A DNA stretch of 36,242 nucleotides from a virus: positions 1 through 36,242 of the IMG/VR virus record IMGVR_UViG_3300020159_001588; one strand, written 5' to 3'. Shown here piece by piece: positions 7,203 to 17,452 of this stretch. A model generated the notes under the pieces. That model saw nothing but the letters and a program-made list of their open reading frames with translations. It had not been told where the DNA came from and did not search any database. A program made the position numbers and the translations under genes. How positions within the stretch are numbered: the first letter of the stretch is position 1; each line of letters starts with the position of its first letter.

Positions 7203-7489
7203 TTCGCCCTCCTCTGCCAGTAGGCCCTCATGCATTCGGCTCGACTGATTTTCGCGCATGACGAGCAGTAGCGTTGCCCACGTTTGGCGGGTTTCTCCCC
7301 GTTGCAACGTCGGCACCGGCCATTAGGCGCGAGGATGAGATCCCCGTGCGGGGTTTCAAGCCGACCACTGACGAGGATGCGTTGAGCTACGCAGAGAGCA
7401 GCATCCCGCGCTTGAATCATGGTTGCGTAGTCCTCTGGTGAGACGAGGCGCCATTGTTTGCCCTCATGCAATATGGCTTGTAGACTCAT
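7199..7489 (-). CDS. Small zinc-ribbon protein
   Basis: The 96-residue protein has a C-terminal CX2CX12CX2C motif (C59, C62, C75, C78) within a basic region that ends WQRRAK. It is probably a nucleic-acid-binding zinc ribbon. The ATG at 7489 has a GAGGAGG ribosome site and overlaps the upstream stop; the upstream extension to 7531 is not needed. The spacing differs from the CX2CX13CX3C pair elsewhere in the early region, so it is a separate type. Confidence 0.7.
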   Translation of the reverse strand: MSLQAILHEGKQWRLVSPEDYATMIQARDAALCVAQRILVSGRLETPHGDLILAPNGRCRRCNGEKPAKRGQRYCSSCAKISRAECMRAYWQRRAK

Positions 7490-7671
7490 TTCCGTGCCTC
7501 CTCTCTCGATGCGTCGAGGATGTACGCCCATCCGATGCCGGTTGAGACTAGGCCAAGCAGCCCGAATGCGGCTGCGAATGCGTCAAACTTGACGGTGGCC
7601 AGAAAGATGAAGTCGAGGTTTGCGAGAGCCAGCAGGATCGCGCCTTGGATGGTTTTTGATGTCGGTGTCAT
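7486..7671 (-). CDS. Small two-helix membrane protein
   Basis: The 61-residue product has two hydrophobic segments, about 9-26 and 30-52 (FAAAFGLLGLVSTGIGWAYI), and a charged tail, so it should sit in the membrane. It is in the early operon, far from the lysis genes, so a holin role is unlikely. Function unknown. The ribosome site is weak. Confidence 0.6.
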   Translation of the reverse strand: MTPTSKTIQGAILLALANLDFIFLATVKFDAFAAAFGLLGLVSTGIGWAYILDASREEARK

Positions 7672-7707
7672 GTTGAGTAGGTGCCGAGCGAGTGTTCAAT
7701 GAAGGGG

Positions 7708-7929
7708 TCAGCTCCCCATGCCCTGAAGGTGGGCGGAGAGGTCAACCAGCCCGTCAGCGTCAGCCGTCCCCCATATGCACGCCATGCGAGCTGCCATTTC
7801 GAGCGTGGTCTGCTCTAGCGTTTCAGCGGTGCACTCCTCAGGGAGTGGGTCGCCATAGATTTGAAATGTGTTGCTAACTGTGAATGTGGTGTTGGTTGGT
7901 TTGCCTAGGTTTGTTGGGTCGATGCTCAT
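7708..7929 (-). CDS. Hypothetical protein, first gene of the early operon
   Basis: The 73-residue protein starting MSIDPTNLGKPTN is not recognised. The open frame extends to a GTG at 7983, but a candidate promoter at 7985-8014 would place the RNA start downstream of that codon, so ATG 7929 is preferred. No clear ribosome site is seen. It would be the first translated gene of the leftward early transcript. Confidence 0.5.
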   Translation of the reverse strand: MSIDPTNLGKPTNTTFTVSNTFQIYGDPLPEECTAETLEQTTLEMAARMACIWGTADADGLVDLSAHLQGMGS

Positions 7930-7984
7930 TTTGTTGGTCTGGTTTGTTGTTTCGTCTTGGGGTCTCCGCCCCTCAACTGCCACT

Positions 7985-8014
7985 AGTAAACAACAGTTCT
8001 CGTTTTCTGTCCAA
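7985..8014 (-). promoter_or_regulatory. Candidate leftward early promoter
   Basis: On the minus strand TTGGAC (8014-8009) and TTTACT (7990-7985) are separated by 18 bases and resemble -35 and -10 boxes. They sit in the 262-base non-coding gap (7930-8191) upstream of the whole early block, next to A-tract DNA at 8018-8038. The match is only moderate. Confidence 0.35.
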
Positions 8015-8068
8015 CAGTTTTTTTATCTTTTTTTATGCCCTGCAAACCCGTTGAGTTTGAGGCGTTTA

Positions 8069-8100
8069 CCGATGCGGGAGACCTCACTCCCCCGCATCGG
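8069..8100 (-). terminator. Perfect 10-base stem hairpin after the HTH gene
   Basis: CCGATGCGGG at 8069-8078 pairs perfectly with CCCGCATCGG at 8091-8100 around a 12-base loop. It lies about 90 bases after the stop of the gene at 8192-8746, at the end of the late block. No T-run follows in the leftward direction, so factor-independent termination is not certain; an operator or attenuator is an alternative. Confidence 0.45.
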
Positions 8101-8191
8101 ACAACCCAGACAACCGGCGAAAACCGGATGAACGTGAATGAATCGTCTCACGCTCGAAGCATCCCGTCAACTGCTCCGAAGTCCCTAATCC

Positions 8192-8746
8192 TCAAAGGGT
8201 TTCCGCGAACTCAACAACCCCTGATAGAGTCCGCTTTACAAGTGCCTTCTGCTCAATGGTTAACGTCTCAACGTCAACACGTTGCAACCACCTGCGGAAA
8301 GACTGCGCAACCCTTTCAACCGTCGGCAGTTCTTTAGTGATCGGCTTCTCTTGCTGACGGCATCTGAACTTCGTCTTATTCCACTGATTCTCAGGCAGTT
8401 CCAACCATGCTTGAATCTCAGTTTGTAGCTTGGAAAGGTTGGCCGAGGTCATGCCGAGTTCGTCGGCTGCTTCCGCAAGAGTGCTCCACCCGATGAGTGG
8501 TTGCAGGTCGGCAGCGAAGCAAAGGGCAACCGCTTTTGCCTTGGCATCCCCGGGGCCGAGCATCCACGCGAGGATGCGGTGGAGGTGTGCGCCACCCATT
8601 GCCGACGCGGTCTGTTCGATGTGGAGCAGTTGCTCTGCCTCGTGCCAGCGGAGGATTTCGGTAGCGGTGAAGACGGAAACACCGAACCGCTCAGCGAGCA
8701 GTTCGGCGGGAGTGTCGAGGTGTTCGGGTGTCCAGTCGGGTTGCAT
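8192..8746 (-). CDS. Helix-turn-helix protein, possible regulator
   Basis: The 184-residue protein contains a likely HTH at about 88-112 (TLAEAADELGMTSANLSKL), the form used for DNA binding. The flanking parts are helical and not recognised. The ATG at 8746 is chosen because GGGTGG lies just upstream; the reading to 8764 is possible. It is the last gene of the late block and lies next to the control region at 7930-8191, so it could regulate the early promoter, but this is inference from position. Confidence 0.6.
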   Translation of the reverse strand: MQPDWTPEHLDTPAELLAERFGVSVFTATEILRWHEAEQLLHIEQTASAMGGAHLHRILAWMLGPGDAKAKAVALCFAADLQPLIGWSTLAEAADELGMTSANLSKLQTEIQAWLELPENQWNKTKFRCRQQEKPITKELPTVERVAQSFRRWLQRVDVETLTIEQKALVKRTLSGVVEFAETL

Positions 8747-8772
8747 TACGCCACCCTTTAACACGCAAGAGT

Positions 8773-9378
8773 TTAGAGTGCACTCTCAAACAGTGCTGAC
8801 TCCGCGTCCCTGCGCTTTTGCAGACCCGTTGTGTTGGGCCAGAGTCGTTTCATCGACCGGATCAGTTCCGGAACGTCATGCGTTCGACCGTCGCGGAGGC
8901 AGTTTTGGATCCCGAGCATCTCGGCGCGGCGGTCTCCTGCAAGCGAGGTGCCCCGATTGAAGACCAGCGAGAGAAGAGCATCGCGTGCAGGTGCTGGCAA
9001 TGTCTCGGCCTGCGGGTAAATCCGCATCGTTTGAAGATAGAAACGAGGCACCGTGATTCGCTCGAACACCTCGAGAGCCTTCTCCCACGGGATCTCCAAA
9101 TCGCGAACAGCAGGACGAGAGGAGAGCCAGAGCCTAGCACTCTCACCTCGAATGCCAATGGCACCCTTGAGCAGCTCCAGACTTGAGTCGGCAAGCATGG
9201 CCCACGCTTCGAGCAGTTGGCTCTCGGTGTTGTAGCCAGCATCCCAACCGATGCCGATGGTCACGCCCGACGATTCGCCCGGCCACGTCGGACGAGAGAG
9301 AAACTTGCGATAATAGGGTTCTCCGCCCCCGACCTCGTAGTCGAGGAGCAGCTTGCGGCCTTGGTCTGAGAGGGTCAT
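8773..9378 (-). CDS. Endolysin, lysozyme-type muramidase
   Basis: The 201-residue enzyme should cleave the glycan strands of peptidoglycan at the end of infection. It shows the features of T4-type (GH24) and pesticin-like lysozymes: E15 in the first helix (LLLDYEVGGGEPYY), the GVTIGIGWD strand-turn at 38-46 with T40, SLVFNRGTSL at 137-146, and a C-terminal GLQKRRDAESALF at 185-197. There is no signal peptide, so release depends on holins, four candidates for which lie directly upstream. The start overlaps the stop of the gene at 9375-9548. Confidence 0.85.
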   Translation of the reverse strand: MTLSDQGRKLLLDYEVGGGEPYYRKFLSRPTWPGESSGVTIGIGWDAGYNTESQLLEAWAMLADSSLELLKGAIGIRGESARLWLSSRPAVRDLEIPWEKALEVFERITVPRFYLQTMRIYPQAETLPAPARDALLSLVFNRGTSLAGDRRAEMLGIQNCLRDGRTHDVPELIRSMKRLWPNTTGLQKRRDAESALFESAL

Positions 9379-9548
9379 TTCAGGTCTCGGTAGAGTTGGA
9401 CGATTTTGAGCACCGTGTAGACGAGTGCTGCTAATGCTGCGCCGATGCTGACCAGCTGGTGCACCTCAGTCAACCCGAGCATTAGTGCCGCGAGATTGAC
9501 GCTTGGCACGACGAGCAGGTCGTGCGGGTTTGAGTGGTCGAAGTTCAT
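9375..9548 (-). CDS. Small single-pass membrane protein of the lysis region
   Basis: The 57-residue product has one or two hydrophobic stretches (LVVPSVNLAALMLGL and SIGAALAALVYTVLKIVQL) and ends YRDLK. It is wedged between another membrane protein and the endolysin, with an ATGA overlap into the endolysin, so a holin, antiholin or spanin-like role is likely. The ATG at 9548 was chosen; a TTG at 9578 would extend it. Its first 83 bases overlap the upstream gene in another frame. Confidence 0.55.
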   Translation of the reverse strand: MNFDHSNPHDLLVVPSVNLAALMLGLTEVHQLVSIGAALAALVYTVLKIVQLYRDLK

Positions 9549-9855
9549 CGGTTTTCGTTGTTTGGTGGTGGCGTACAAATGTTTGAAAGTGCCAGACCGC
9601 AGCGAGGACGAAGGTGAGCCCGAGGCCGAAGTTCAGCACGATCTCCGAGATCGGCGGGGTTGAGAATGTCACGATGTTAAGCACTGCCCCGACCGACACG
9701 AGCGAAAGCCCGAGCTTCATGAACCTCGCAATCTTTGGAGACTCGTAAATCTTGGACTCTGGCCGACCGAATACGAAGAGAACGAACGCAATCCCACCCA
9801 ACGCGATGAGTGCGTTAGCGGTTCCGTTTGCGAGGGTGAGGAGATTGGGACTCAT
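9466..9855 (-). CDS. Three-helix membrane protein of the lysis region
   Basis: The 129-residue protein has three hydrophobic segments (about 12-30, 46-64 and 70-92) followed by a strongly basic tail (PARPARRAKRQSRG). This is a plausible class I holin-like layout. The basic tail is encoded by DNA shared with the next gene (9466-9548), so its composition may be shaped by that overlap. GGAAGAA lies upstream of the ATG at 9855. Confidence 0.55.
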   Translation of the reverse strand: MSPNLLTLANGTANALIALGGIAFVLFVFGRPESKIYESPKIARFMKLGLSLVSVGAVLNIVTFSTPPISEIVLNFGLGLTFVLAAVWHFQTFVRHHQTTKTDELRPLKPARPARRAKRQSRGTNARVD

Positions 9856-10144
9856 GGTGTTCTTCCGTAATGGCGTGCGGTATCAACTTCCGCGAAGCAA
9901 ACTCAACAGCCCGGAGTCCGACGAACCCAAGCAGAAAAGCGATGGCGTACTGTGTGCGTTCCCCCTCGACCTTGACCAGCTGCACCACAACGGGGGTCAG
10001 ATAGTTCGCAGCGGCGGCACCGGCCACGAGTGAGGATATGGTGCTCCCGAGGTTGCGCGCGGCGTTCTTTCCTGTCGTCAGGACAGCCCCGAAAAGTCCA
10101 GCGCAAAGGAATGCGATGTCGATGCCGTACTCCTTGAGGTTCAT
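9815..10144 (-). CDS. Holin-like membrane protein
   Basis: The 109-residue product starts MNLKEYGIDIAFLCAGLFGAV and has hydrophobic segments at about 8-26, 38-58 and 68-86, then a charged tail. Size, topology and position suggest a holin or related lysis protein. The ATG at 10144 forms an ATGA overlap with the upstream gene; the frame is open to 10210 but that part is the other gene. It overlaps the next gene by 41 bases. Confidence 0.6.
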   Translation of the reverse strand: MNLKEYGIDIAFLCAGLFGAVLTTGKNAARNLGSTISSLVAGAAAANYLTPVVVQLVKVEGERTQYAIAFLLGFVGLRAVEFASRKLIPHAITEEHHESQSPHPRKRNR

Positions 10145-10626
10145 TTTTTTTCCGGTGGCCTCCCAAGGTTTGCTGCGCTCCCGTAATAAAAGGAGACAAC
10201 CATTCCCCACGAGGTCGCGAGCGATCCGATGAGCATGGTGATTCCTGCATTATCCCAAAGGTCGAAGTGTCCGGTCAGGAGACCAGCGAGCACACCGAAG
10301 AATCCGAGCGTGATGATGAGAGCGAGCACAGCGGGAACACGAGACTGTGTTTTTGTTTGCATCCGTCTCGCACTGTCTCGGTCCTCTGTCGCCAGTTTCT
10401 CAAGGTCGATGTCGAGTTCCCGCATCCTCACCTTGAGTTGAGCATCCGCTTCGCGCAGAGCCACGATTTGCGCGTCTGTGAGCGTGTTTCCGTCGAGAGC
10501 ATCCTGCACCTTGGCAATGGTTGGTTCGCTGATTCCGATGGCTTTGCCAACGGCCTCGACAGCCATGCCTCCGAGCGGGCCCCCAATGACCCGCCCGATT
10601 GTCGGAAGTAATGATTTCCAGTCCAC
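10141..10626 (-). CDS. 3TM-type phage holin
   Basis: The 161-residue product begins with a Gly-rich segment (IGGPLGGMAVEAVGKAIG), has a helical charged middle (about 45-95) and ends with two hydrophobic segments at about 97-117 and 128-147. This matches the general layout of the 3TM phage holin family. GTG at 10624-10626 is the start, with TAGGGT upstream. It is the first gene of the lysis region, so it probably forms or controls the membrane lesion that releases the endolysin. Confidence 0.7.
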   Translation of the reverse strand: MDWKSLLPTIGRVIGGPLGGMAVEAVGKAIGISEPTIAKVQDALDGNTLTDAQIVALREADAQLKVRMRELDIDLEKLATEDRDSARRMQTKTQSRVPAVLALIITLGFFGVLAGLLTGHFDLWDNAGITMLIGSLATSWGMVVSFYYGSAANLGRPPEKK

Positions 10627-10642
10627 ACCCTACTGTTCGCCA

Positions 10643-11788
10643 TCAACTGAGCGACGAATAGTCGAGCCCATAGCCGACCGTCCATGGTCTATTGTGGTCC
10701 TCGTACCAACCCGCACCGCTGAACACGTCACGGAAGTCGGCAAAAGCACGCTCGAACTTTGGCCTGACAGCTTCGAGCGAGAAGTTGGCGCGAGCGAAGG
10801 CGACCATCTTCGAGCGGTCAATGCGATAGCCGATCCGAATCGCTCGCAGAATGTCGCCCATGGTCGAGCACCGGAACCCGTTGACACCGTCCACGATGTA
10901 CTCGGTCATCGCGCCCATGTCGGAGCAGATTGGAACGCATCCAGAGAGCATCATCTCAACAGCAGTTCCGCCGAATGGTTCCCAGTACGTCGAGAGCAGG
11001 AACCCGAACTGAGCCTTGGCCATCAGTTCCTTTCGCTCCTCAATGCCAGCGTACCCGATGAACTCGACGTGTTCCGGCCACTCCTTGAGACCGATGCCCT
11101 CAGGCCCACCTTGGCCAGCAACCTTGAGTCTGACACCCATTCGCTTGCACGCATCGATGGCGAGATCCAATCCCTTGTTGGTTCCGAGACGACCGATGAA
11201 CAGCGCATAGTCTTCTCGCTTCTGCGTCGGGTCAAAGTTGCGCGTGTCGAAGTAGTTGGGTACCACCCGCCAGTACCACTTGGGGTTGCAGTATGAAACA
11301 CCATCAGTTCCGACAAATGCTGAACGGAGTGGGTAAGACTCGTAGCAACGGAACGGGGCGAACGCATGGCCACTGCCGATGCCCGGCTCGACGATGATCA
11401 GGTCCTTGTCAGCGTTGGCGATGTGCGTTGCCTCCTGCGTGCCTCCCCAGAAGGGCAGCACGATGTCGCCTTTCTTCTTGCGCCGCTTGATTGCTTCGCC
11501 AGCGATGAGATTAAACGCCTTGTGCGCTAGGTCTTGCGATGAGTGCTTGAACTGATTTCTCCTCCAGTCGTAATCGCCATAGGTCTCTTGCAGGATGTCA
11601 CGAGAGGTGACGTTGACGTGCTCGTGAGCGGCAGTGATGGAGTCGGGGTGTCCGTAATGGATCGTGCGGTATTCGGTCGAGTCCTTGAACATCTCCAAGA
11701 ACTTCAAGACTTTCTGGGTAAACGCGCACGCTGAGTAATCGGGATGCGTCACAGTGTGAGGAACCCCTAGGCAGTGGAGAGTTGTCAT
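10643..11788 (-). CDS. GT4-type glycosyltransferase
   Basis: The 381-residue protein has a GT-B fold signature. In the C-terminal domain LFIGRLGTNKGLDLAID (196-212) carries the R/K pair that binds the donor phosphate, VEFIGYAG lies at 241-248, and EPFGGTAVE gives the EX7E motif (E270 and E278), followed by SGCVPICSDMGAMTEYIVDG. Such enzymes transfer sugar from a nucleotide-sugar to an acceptor. It has no membrane segment. It lies directly after two Thr-rich collagen-like fibre genes, so fibre glycosylation is an attractive inference; host surface or DNA modification are alternatives. Its start codon and ribosome site are held inside a strong hairpin (11762-11807). Confidence 0.85.
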   Translation of the reverse strand: MTTLHCLGVPHTVTHPDYSACAFTQKVLKFLEMFKDSTEYRTIHYGHPDSITAAHEHVNVTSRDILQETYGDYDWRRNQFKHSSQDLAHKAFNLIAGEAIKRRKKKGDIVLPFWGGTQEATHIANADKDLIIVEPGIGSGHAFAPFRCYESYPLRSAFVGTDGVSYCNPKWYWRVVPNYFDTRNFDPTQKREDYALFIGRLGTNKGLDLAIDACKRMGVRLKVAGQGGPEGIGLKEWPEHVEFIGYAGIEERKELMAKAQFGFLLSTYWEPFGGTAVEMMLSGCVPICSDMGAMTEYIVDGVNGFRCSTMGDILRAIRIGYRIDRSKMVAFARANFSLEAVRPKFERAFADFRDVFSGAGWYEDHNRPWTVGYGLDYSSLS

Positions 11789-11807
11789 CCTCTCCAGCCT
11801 AGGGGTT
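11762..11807 (-). promoter_or_regulatory. Hairpin with the glycosyltransferase start codon in its loop
   Basis: On the minus strand AACCCCTAGGC + TGGAGAG pairs with CTCTCCA + GCCTAGGGGTT, giving 18 base pairs with one 2-base bulge and an 8-base loop, GATGACAA. The loop contains the ATG of the gene at 10643-11788 and the stem contains its GGAGAG ribosome site. No T-run follows, so it is unlikely to be a simple terminator. It should lower translation of the enzyme unless opened. Confidence 0.75.
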
Positions 11808-11828
11808 TAGCCTCAACTCACGCCAGCT

Positions 11829-14306
<2,478 letters not shown>

Positions 14307-14312
14307 AGAGTG

Positions 14313-14738
14313 TTAGAAAGTGATTTGAACAGAGACTTTTAGTCCGCTCGGAATGACCTCTCCAAAAGTGATCAGCCCCTTTTCCGGCGTGTTGTTGGTC
14401 ATGTACGAAATAGTGTATGCGCTCGGAGGTTGATGCACTCCTCCGACACTCACAACGTAAGCGGATGAGCTTGTCGGTGGTGTCAAATCACCAATGCCAT
14501 TAGGAAAAAGCCCATAAAAAGAGATGCTCGTTCCATCCGCAACAAACTCAGCGGAATGATATGTTCCCGCGAACGAACCCCCGCCTGATGGCTTGTTGAT
14601 TAGGTCGTTGTAGTTGCCTGTGCTTGCCACCGTTGCCAGTGCGAGCGTCGTGCGCGCACCAGCAGCCGTCGTTGCAGCGAGAAGAGCCTTCCCCGTCGTC
14701 CCTGCGTCTTTGAGTAAGTTGTTGGAGACGCGCGTCAT
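14313..14738 (-). CDS. Small tail fibre-associated protein
   Basis: The 141-residue protein starts with an Ala/Thr-rich helix and a TGNYNDLINKP segment that is common near the ends of phage fibre proteins. The rest (about 60-141) matches the YVVSVGGVHQPPSAYT type module also found in both collagen-like neighbours ([10 protein letters not shown] and VAIGGVFQTAGVDYT). It may be a fibre tip or connecting subunit. Its ATG overlaps the stop of the upstream collagen-like gene (ATGA). Confidence 0.65.
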   Translation of the reverse strand: MTRVSNNLLKDAGTTGKALLAATTAAGARTTLALATVASTGNYNDLINKPSGGGSFAGTYHSAEFVADGTSISFYGLFPNGIGDLTPPTSSSAYVVSVGGVHQPPSAYTISYMTNNTPEKGLITFGEVIPSGLKVSVQITF

Positions 14739-16291
14739 AACGTGTAGTACGGAACCAGCCTATTTTGTCCAGCGTTGAAGTAACCCGCAGGAACAACGGT
14801 GTTTGATGGGGTTGCTCCTGTTGCTGCCCAGTTCGGACCCGTTGCGCCAGTTGCGCCCATTGGGCCAACAGCCCCCTGCAAACCCATTTCTCCGCTCGGT
14901 CCCGTCGGTCCCTCGGGACCAGTCGCGCCATCCATCCCCCAAATGCCAGTTGCTCCGGTGTCGCCCTGCGGCCCTTGAGGACCAGTTGGCCCGGTCGCCC
15001 CAATCGGTCCCGAAGGTCCTGTTGCGCCCGTCTCACCCGGATTCCCTTGCATGCCAGCAGTTCCGGGAATGCCATCCACTCCGGGTGGTCCTGTAGGTCC
15101 CGGCTCGCCTTGAGGACCGTAATCGCCTGACGGCCCTCTAGGCCCAACAGCACCTTGCAGTCCGCTCGGTCCTTCAATGCCCTGCATCCCACTCGGACCT
15201 GTCGCGCCTTGCGGTCCACTGACATTCAGTGCGCCTCCCCAGCCAAACTCCGTCTTGACGTAGATAGAGATTATTTTGACATCCGGTGAATCGTTCGGTG
15301 TCGATGAATCTCGATAGTACACGTCACCGACCTTGCCGAGGGTTGGTGAAGGGATCTCAGTCCCTGCAAAGTAAAGCGTGCCAGCCACTCCGGTCGCACC
15401 TGTTGCGCCAGTCAAGCCACTCGCTCCTGTTTCTCCCGCCGGCCCATTAGCCCCCTTCGACGCGATGATGTCCCAGAAGTTTGATGACGTGCTCGGAATG
15501 TCTCCAACATTTCCACCGTTCGCATGTTTTCGATACCAGAGACTCCCTTGGTAGGTGGCCAAGTCTCCGACAGCGTATGAAGTTCCAAAGTCGAACGCGC
15601 CCGCGTAGGACCAGAGAGCATCAGCGCCAGTTGCGCCAGTTGCGCCAGCGACACCGGTTGCTCCACCGGGGGATCCCGAAGGCCCCATCGGTCCTGTTGC
15701 TCCAGTTGAGCCAGTCGCTCCACCAACTGGGCCAGCAATGCCCTGCGCCCCCGAAGGCCCAGTCAACCCAGTCGCGCCAACAGGTCCCGTCGAACCGCTA
15801 GGCCCTGTGGCCCCCGTAGAACCGATGCTTCCCGACGGGCCTTGAACGCCCTGCACGCCACTCGGTCCCGCTTGTCCTTGCACTCCGGATGGTCCTTGAG
15901 GCCCAGCAACCCCGCCAGATGCGACGAGGATGTTGACCTTCTCCCCGCTCGGTGGAGCACTCGTGAATGTGACGACGCCAGATGTCACCGTGTAGTCAAC
16001 ACCAGCGGTTTGGAAGACCCCGCCGATGGCCACGATGAAGTGATCGTCGGTTGAGTCGGTCGAGGTCGTTGTGAATGCGGTTTGCGATCCGTTTGCGTCG
16101 AAAGCGAACTGCTGAAGTGCGAACGAAGGTGCCGACGCTCCCGCCTGAATAGTCACCCAACCGTTCCCTGCTGCGTTTGGAAACGAGAGCGTTTGGTCGG
16201 CGGTGTTGACGAGCAGAACGCCCGAAGGAATCCCCTCGATTGGAGGGGTCCCCGACGTTGCCTTTCGGAGCTGGCGGATGAAGTTCGGCAT
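14735..16291 (-). CDS. Second collagen-like tail fibre
   Basis: The 518-residue protein starts with a phage-fibre attachment segment (1-50, GVLLVNTADQTLSF), then a VAIGGVFQTAGVDYT module (about 58-125). Gly-X-Y stretches run at about 127-222, 279-303 and 359-487. A CBM5/12-like unit lies at about 226-278 (YAVGDLATYQGSLWYRK) and a separate globular part at 304-358 (KVGDVYYRDSS). It ends with a short aromatic tip, RLVPYYTL. It is probably a trimeric side or central fibre, related in plan to the larger collagen-like protein downstream. Confidence 0.8.
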   Translation of the reverse strand: MPNFIRQLRKATSGTPPIEGIPSGVLLVNTADQTLSFPNAAGNGWVTIQAGASAPSFALQQFAFDANGSQTAFTTTSTDSTDDHFIVAIGGVFQTAGVDYTVTSGVVTFTSAPPSGEKVNILVASGGVAGPQGPSGVQGQAGPSGVQGVQGPSGSIGSTGATGPSGSTGPVGATGLTGPSGAQGIAGPVGGATGSTGATGPMGPSGSPGGATGVAGATGATGADALWSYAGAFDFGTSYAVGDLATYQGSLWYRKHANGGNVGDIPSTSSNFWDIIASKGANGPAGETGASGLTGATGATGVAGTLYFAGTEIPSPTLGKVGDVYYRDSSTPNDSPDVKIISIYVKTEFGWGGALNVSGPQGATGPSGMQGIEGPSGLQGAVGPRGPSGDYGPQGEPGPTGPPGVDGIPGTAGMQGNPGETGATGPSGPIGATGPTGPQGPQGDTGATGIWGMDGATGPEGPTGPSGEMGLQGAVGPMGATGATGPNWAATGATPSNTVVPAGYFNAGQNRLVPYYTL

Positions 16292-16300
16292 CCTCGGAGT

Positions 16301-17437
16301 TTAGATGTCTCCGCAGTCGATGGAAATCCCAGCCGTTGCGGGAATGGAGTTTGTGGCACTCGTAATGCGCCCGTAGGTGTCCACGGTAAATAGCACTTGA
16401 TTCGATGCAGCGGTGACACCCGAGATGGCCAAGTCAACCCCGCTCGATGAGACTGCTATGCGGCTTGAGGATGCCGTTTTGACAGAGAGGGTGGTCCCGA
16501 CTTTTTGCAACCCATCCCCAGCGTCAGCGATGCCAGCTGAGGAGAACTGCGTGAAGGTCAGTGCGGTCGTCCCGATGACGATTGCTCCCGACGTTGAGAG
16601 CACCCAACCCGTTGAGCCGTTGGTGCTCCCCTGCTCGATGAACACGAATGAACCAGCACTCAACTCGGTGCCGCTGTCAGCATCCGTGCGGCGGGTGAGG
16701 ATGAAAGGCGACTCGGAACTGCCGACTGCCGTCACCTGATAGAGACCGTTTTGCAGTGCGCTCGCTTGGTTTTTCACCAACACCGACTCACCGACAGCCA
16801 AGTTGTGCCCGTCGATTGACAACGCGACATTGTTATTGGATGTCAGCGTAGCGCCGACCCCGCTCGATCCGTTATTGTACGCCACCGAAGGCAGTGCCTC
16901 GGTCGTTGCGACGTGCGCGGAGGCTTTGATGTCCAACCCTTGAGCGACGTCGTCGACGTATTTTTTGGTCGCGAGATGCGCGTCGTTTGTCGGCACTCCG
17001 GTTGTCGAGATGAGCCCGGCACCGAGGTTGAGATTTGACGCATTGTCGACGATCAGAACCTTGCTTGCCGAAGCGGTGCCATCCGTCACACCGGCCAACT
17101 TGTTGAACTCAGCCGTCGTCGTCGTGACCCCGTCGAGCTTGTTCAACTCACCAGCATCAGCAGTGACTGCCGTACCACCGATCTGAAGAGGTCCGGTGTG
17201 GTTGACCGTCCCACTGAACGTCTTGGTTCCCGCGATGGTCTGGTTCCGGTTGGCTGTCGTGACCATCCCTTCGGAGGTGGCAGTGCCTTCGCCACCGAGC
17301 GGAATGACATCCCCGTTCGACTTTTTAATCAGCAACTGGTTGTCAAACTCTTGGAAGAGAAGCTCACCAGTTGCGAGCGTGATGCCGGCCACGCCCGTTG
17401 AGGTCGTGCGGCGTTTAAGTTGGATCGTGTTCGGCAT
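16301..17437 (-). CDS. Tail fibre protein
   Basis: The 378-residue protein begins MPNTIQLKRRTTSTG and GELLFQEFDNQLLIKKSNG, a typical N-terminal anchor of phage fibre proteins that recurs in the next gene. It continues with Ser/Thr/Asn-rich beta repeats (TADAGELNKLDGVTTTTAEFNKLAGV) and an ATKKYVDD segment near 160-170, common in T4- and lambda-like fibres. AAGAGA precedes the ATG. It probably forms part of the shaft near the baseplate. Confidence 0.75.
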   Translation of the reverse strand: MPNTIQLKRRTTSTGVAGITLATGELLFQEFDNQLLIKKSNGDVIPLGGEGTATSEGMVTTANRNQTIAGTKTFSGTVNHTGPLQIGGTAVTADAGELNKLDGVTTTTAEFNKLAGVTDGTASASKVLIVDNASNLNLGAGLISTTGVPTNDAHLATKKYVDDVAQGLDIKASAHVATTEALPSVAYNNGSSGVGATLTSNNNVALSIDGHNLAVGESVLVKNQASALQNGLYQVTAVGSSESPFILTRRTDADSGTELSAGSFVFIEQGSTNGSTGWVLSTSGAIVIGTTALTFTQFSSAGIADAGDGLQKVGTTLSVKTASSSRIAVSSSGVDLAISGVTAASNQVLFTVDTYGRITSATNSIPATAGISIDCGDI

Positions 17438-17452
17438 AATCTCTTGATGTTG

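Noticed and set aside
11749-11759. Palindrome TCACAGTGTGA near the glycosyltransferase start
   Set aside because: Lies in coding sequence, is short, occurs once, and has no other support as an operator.
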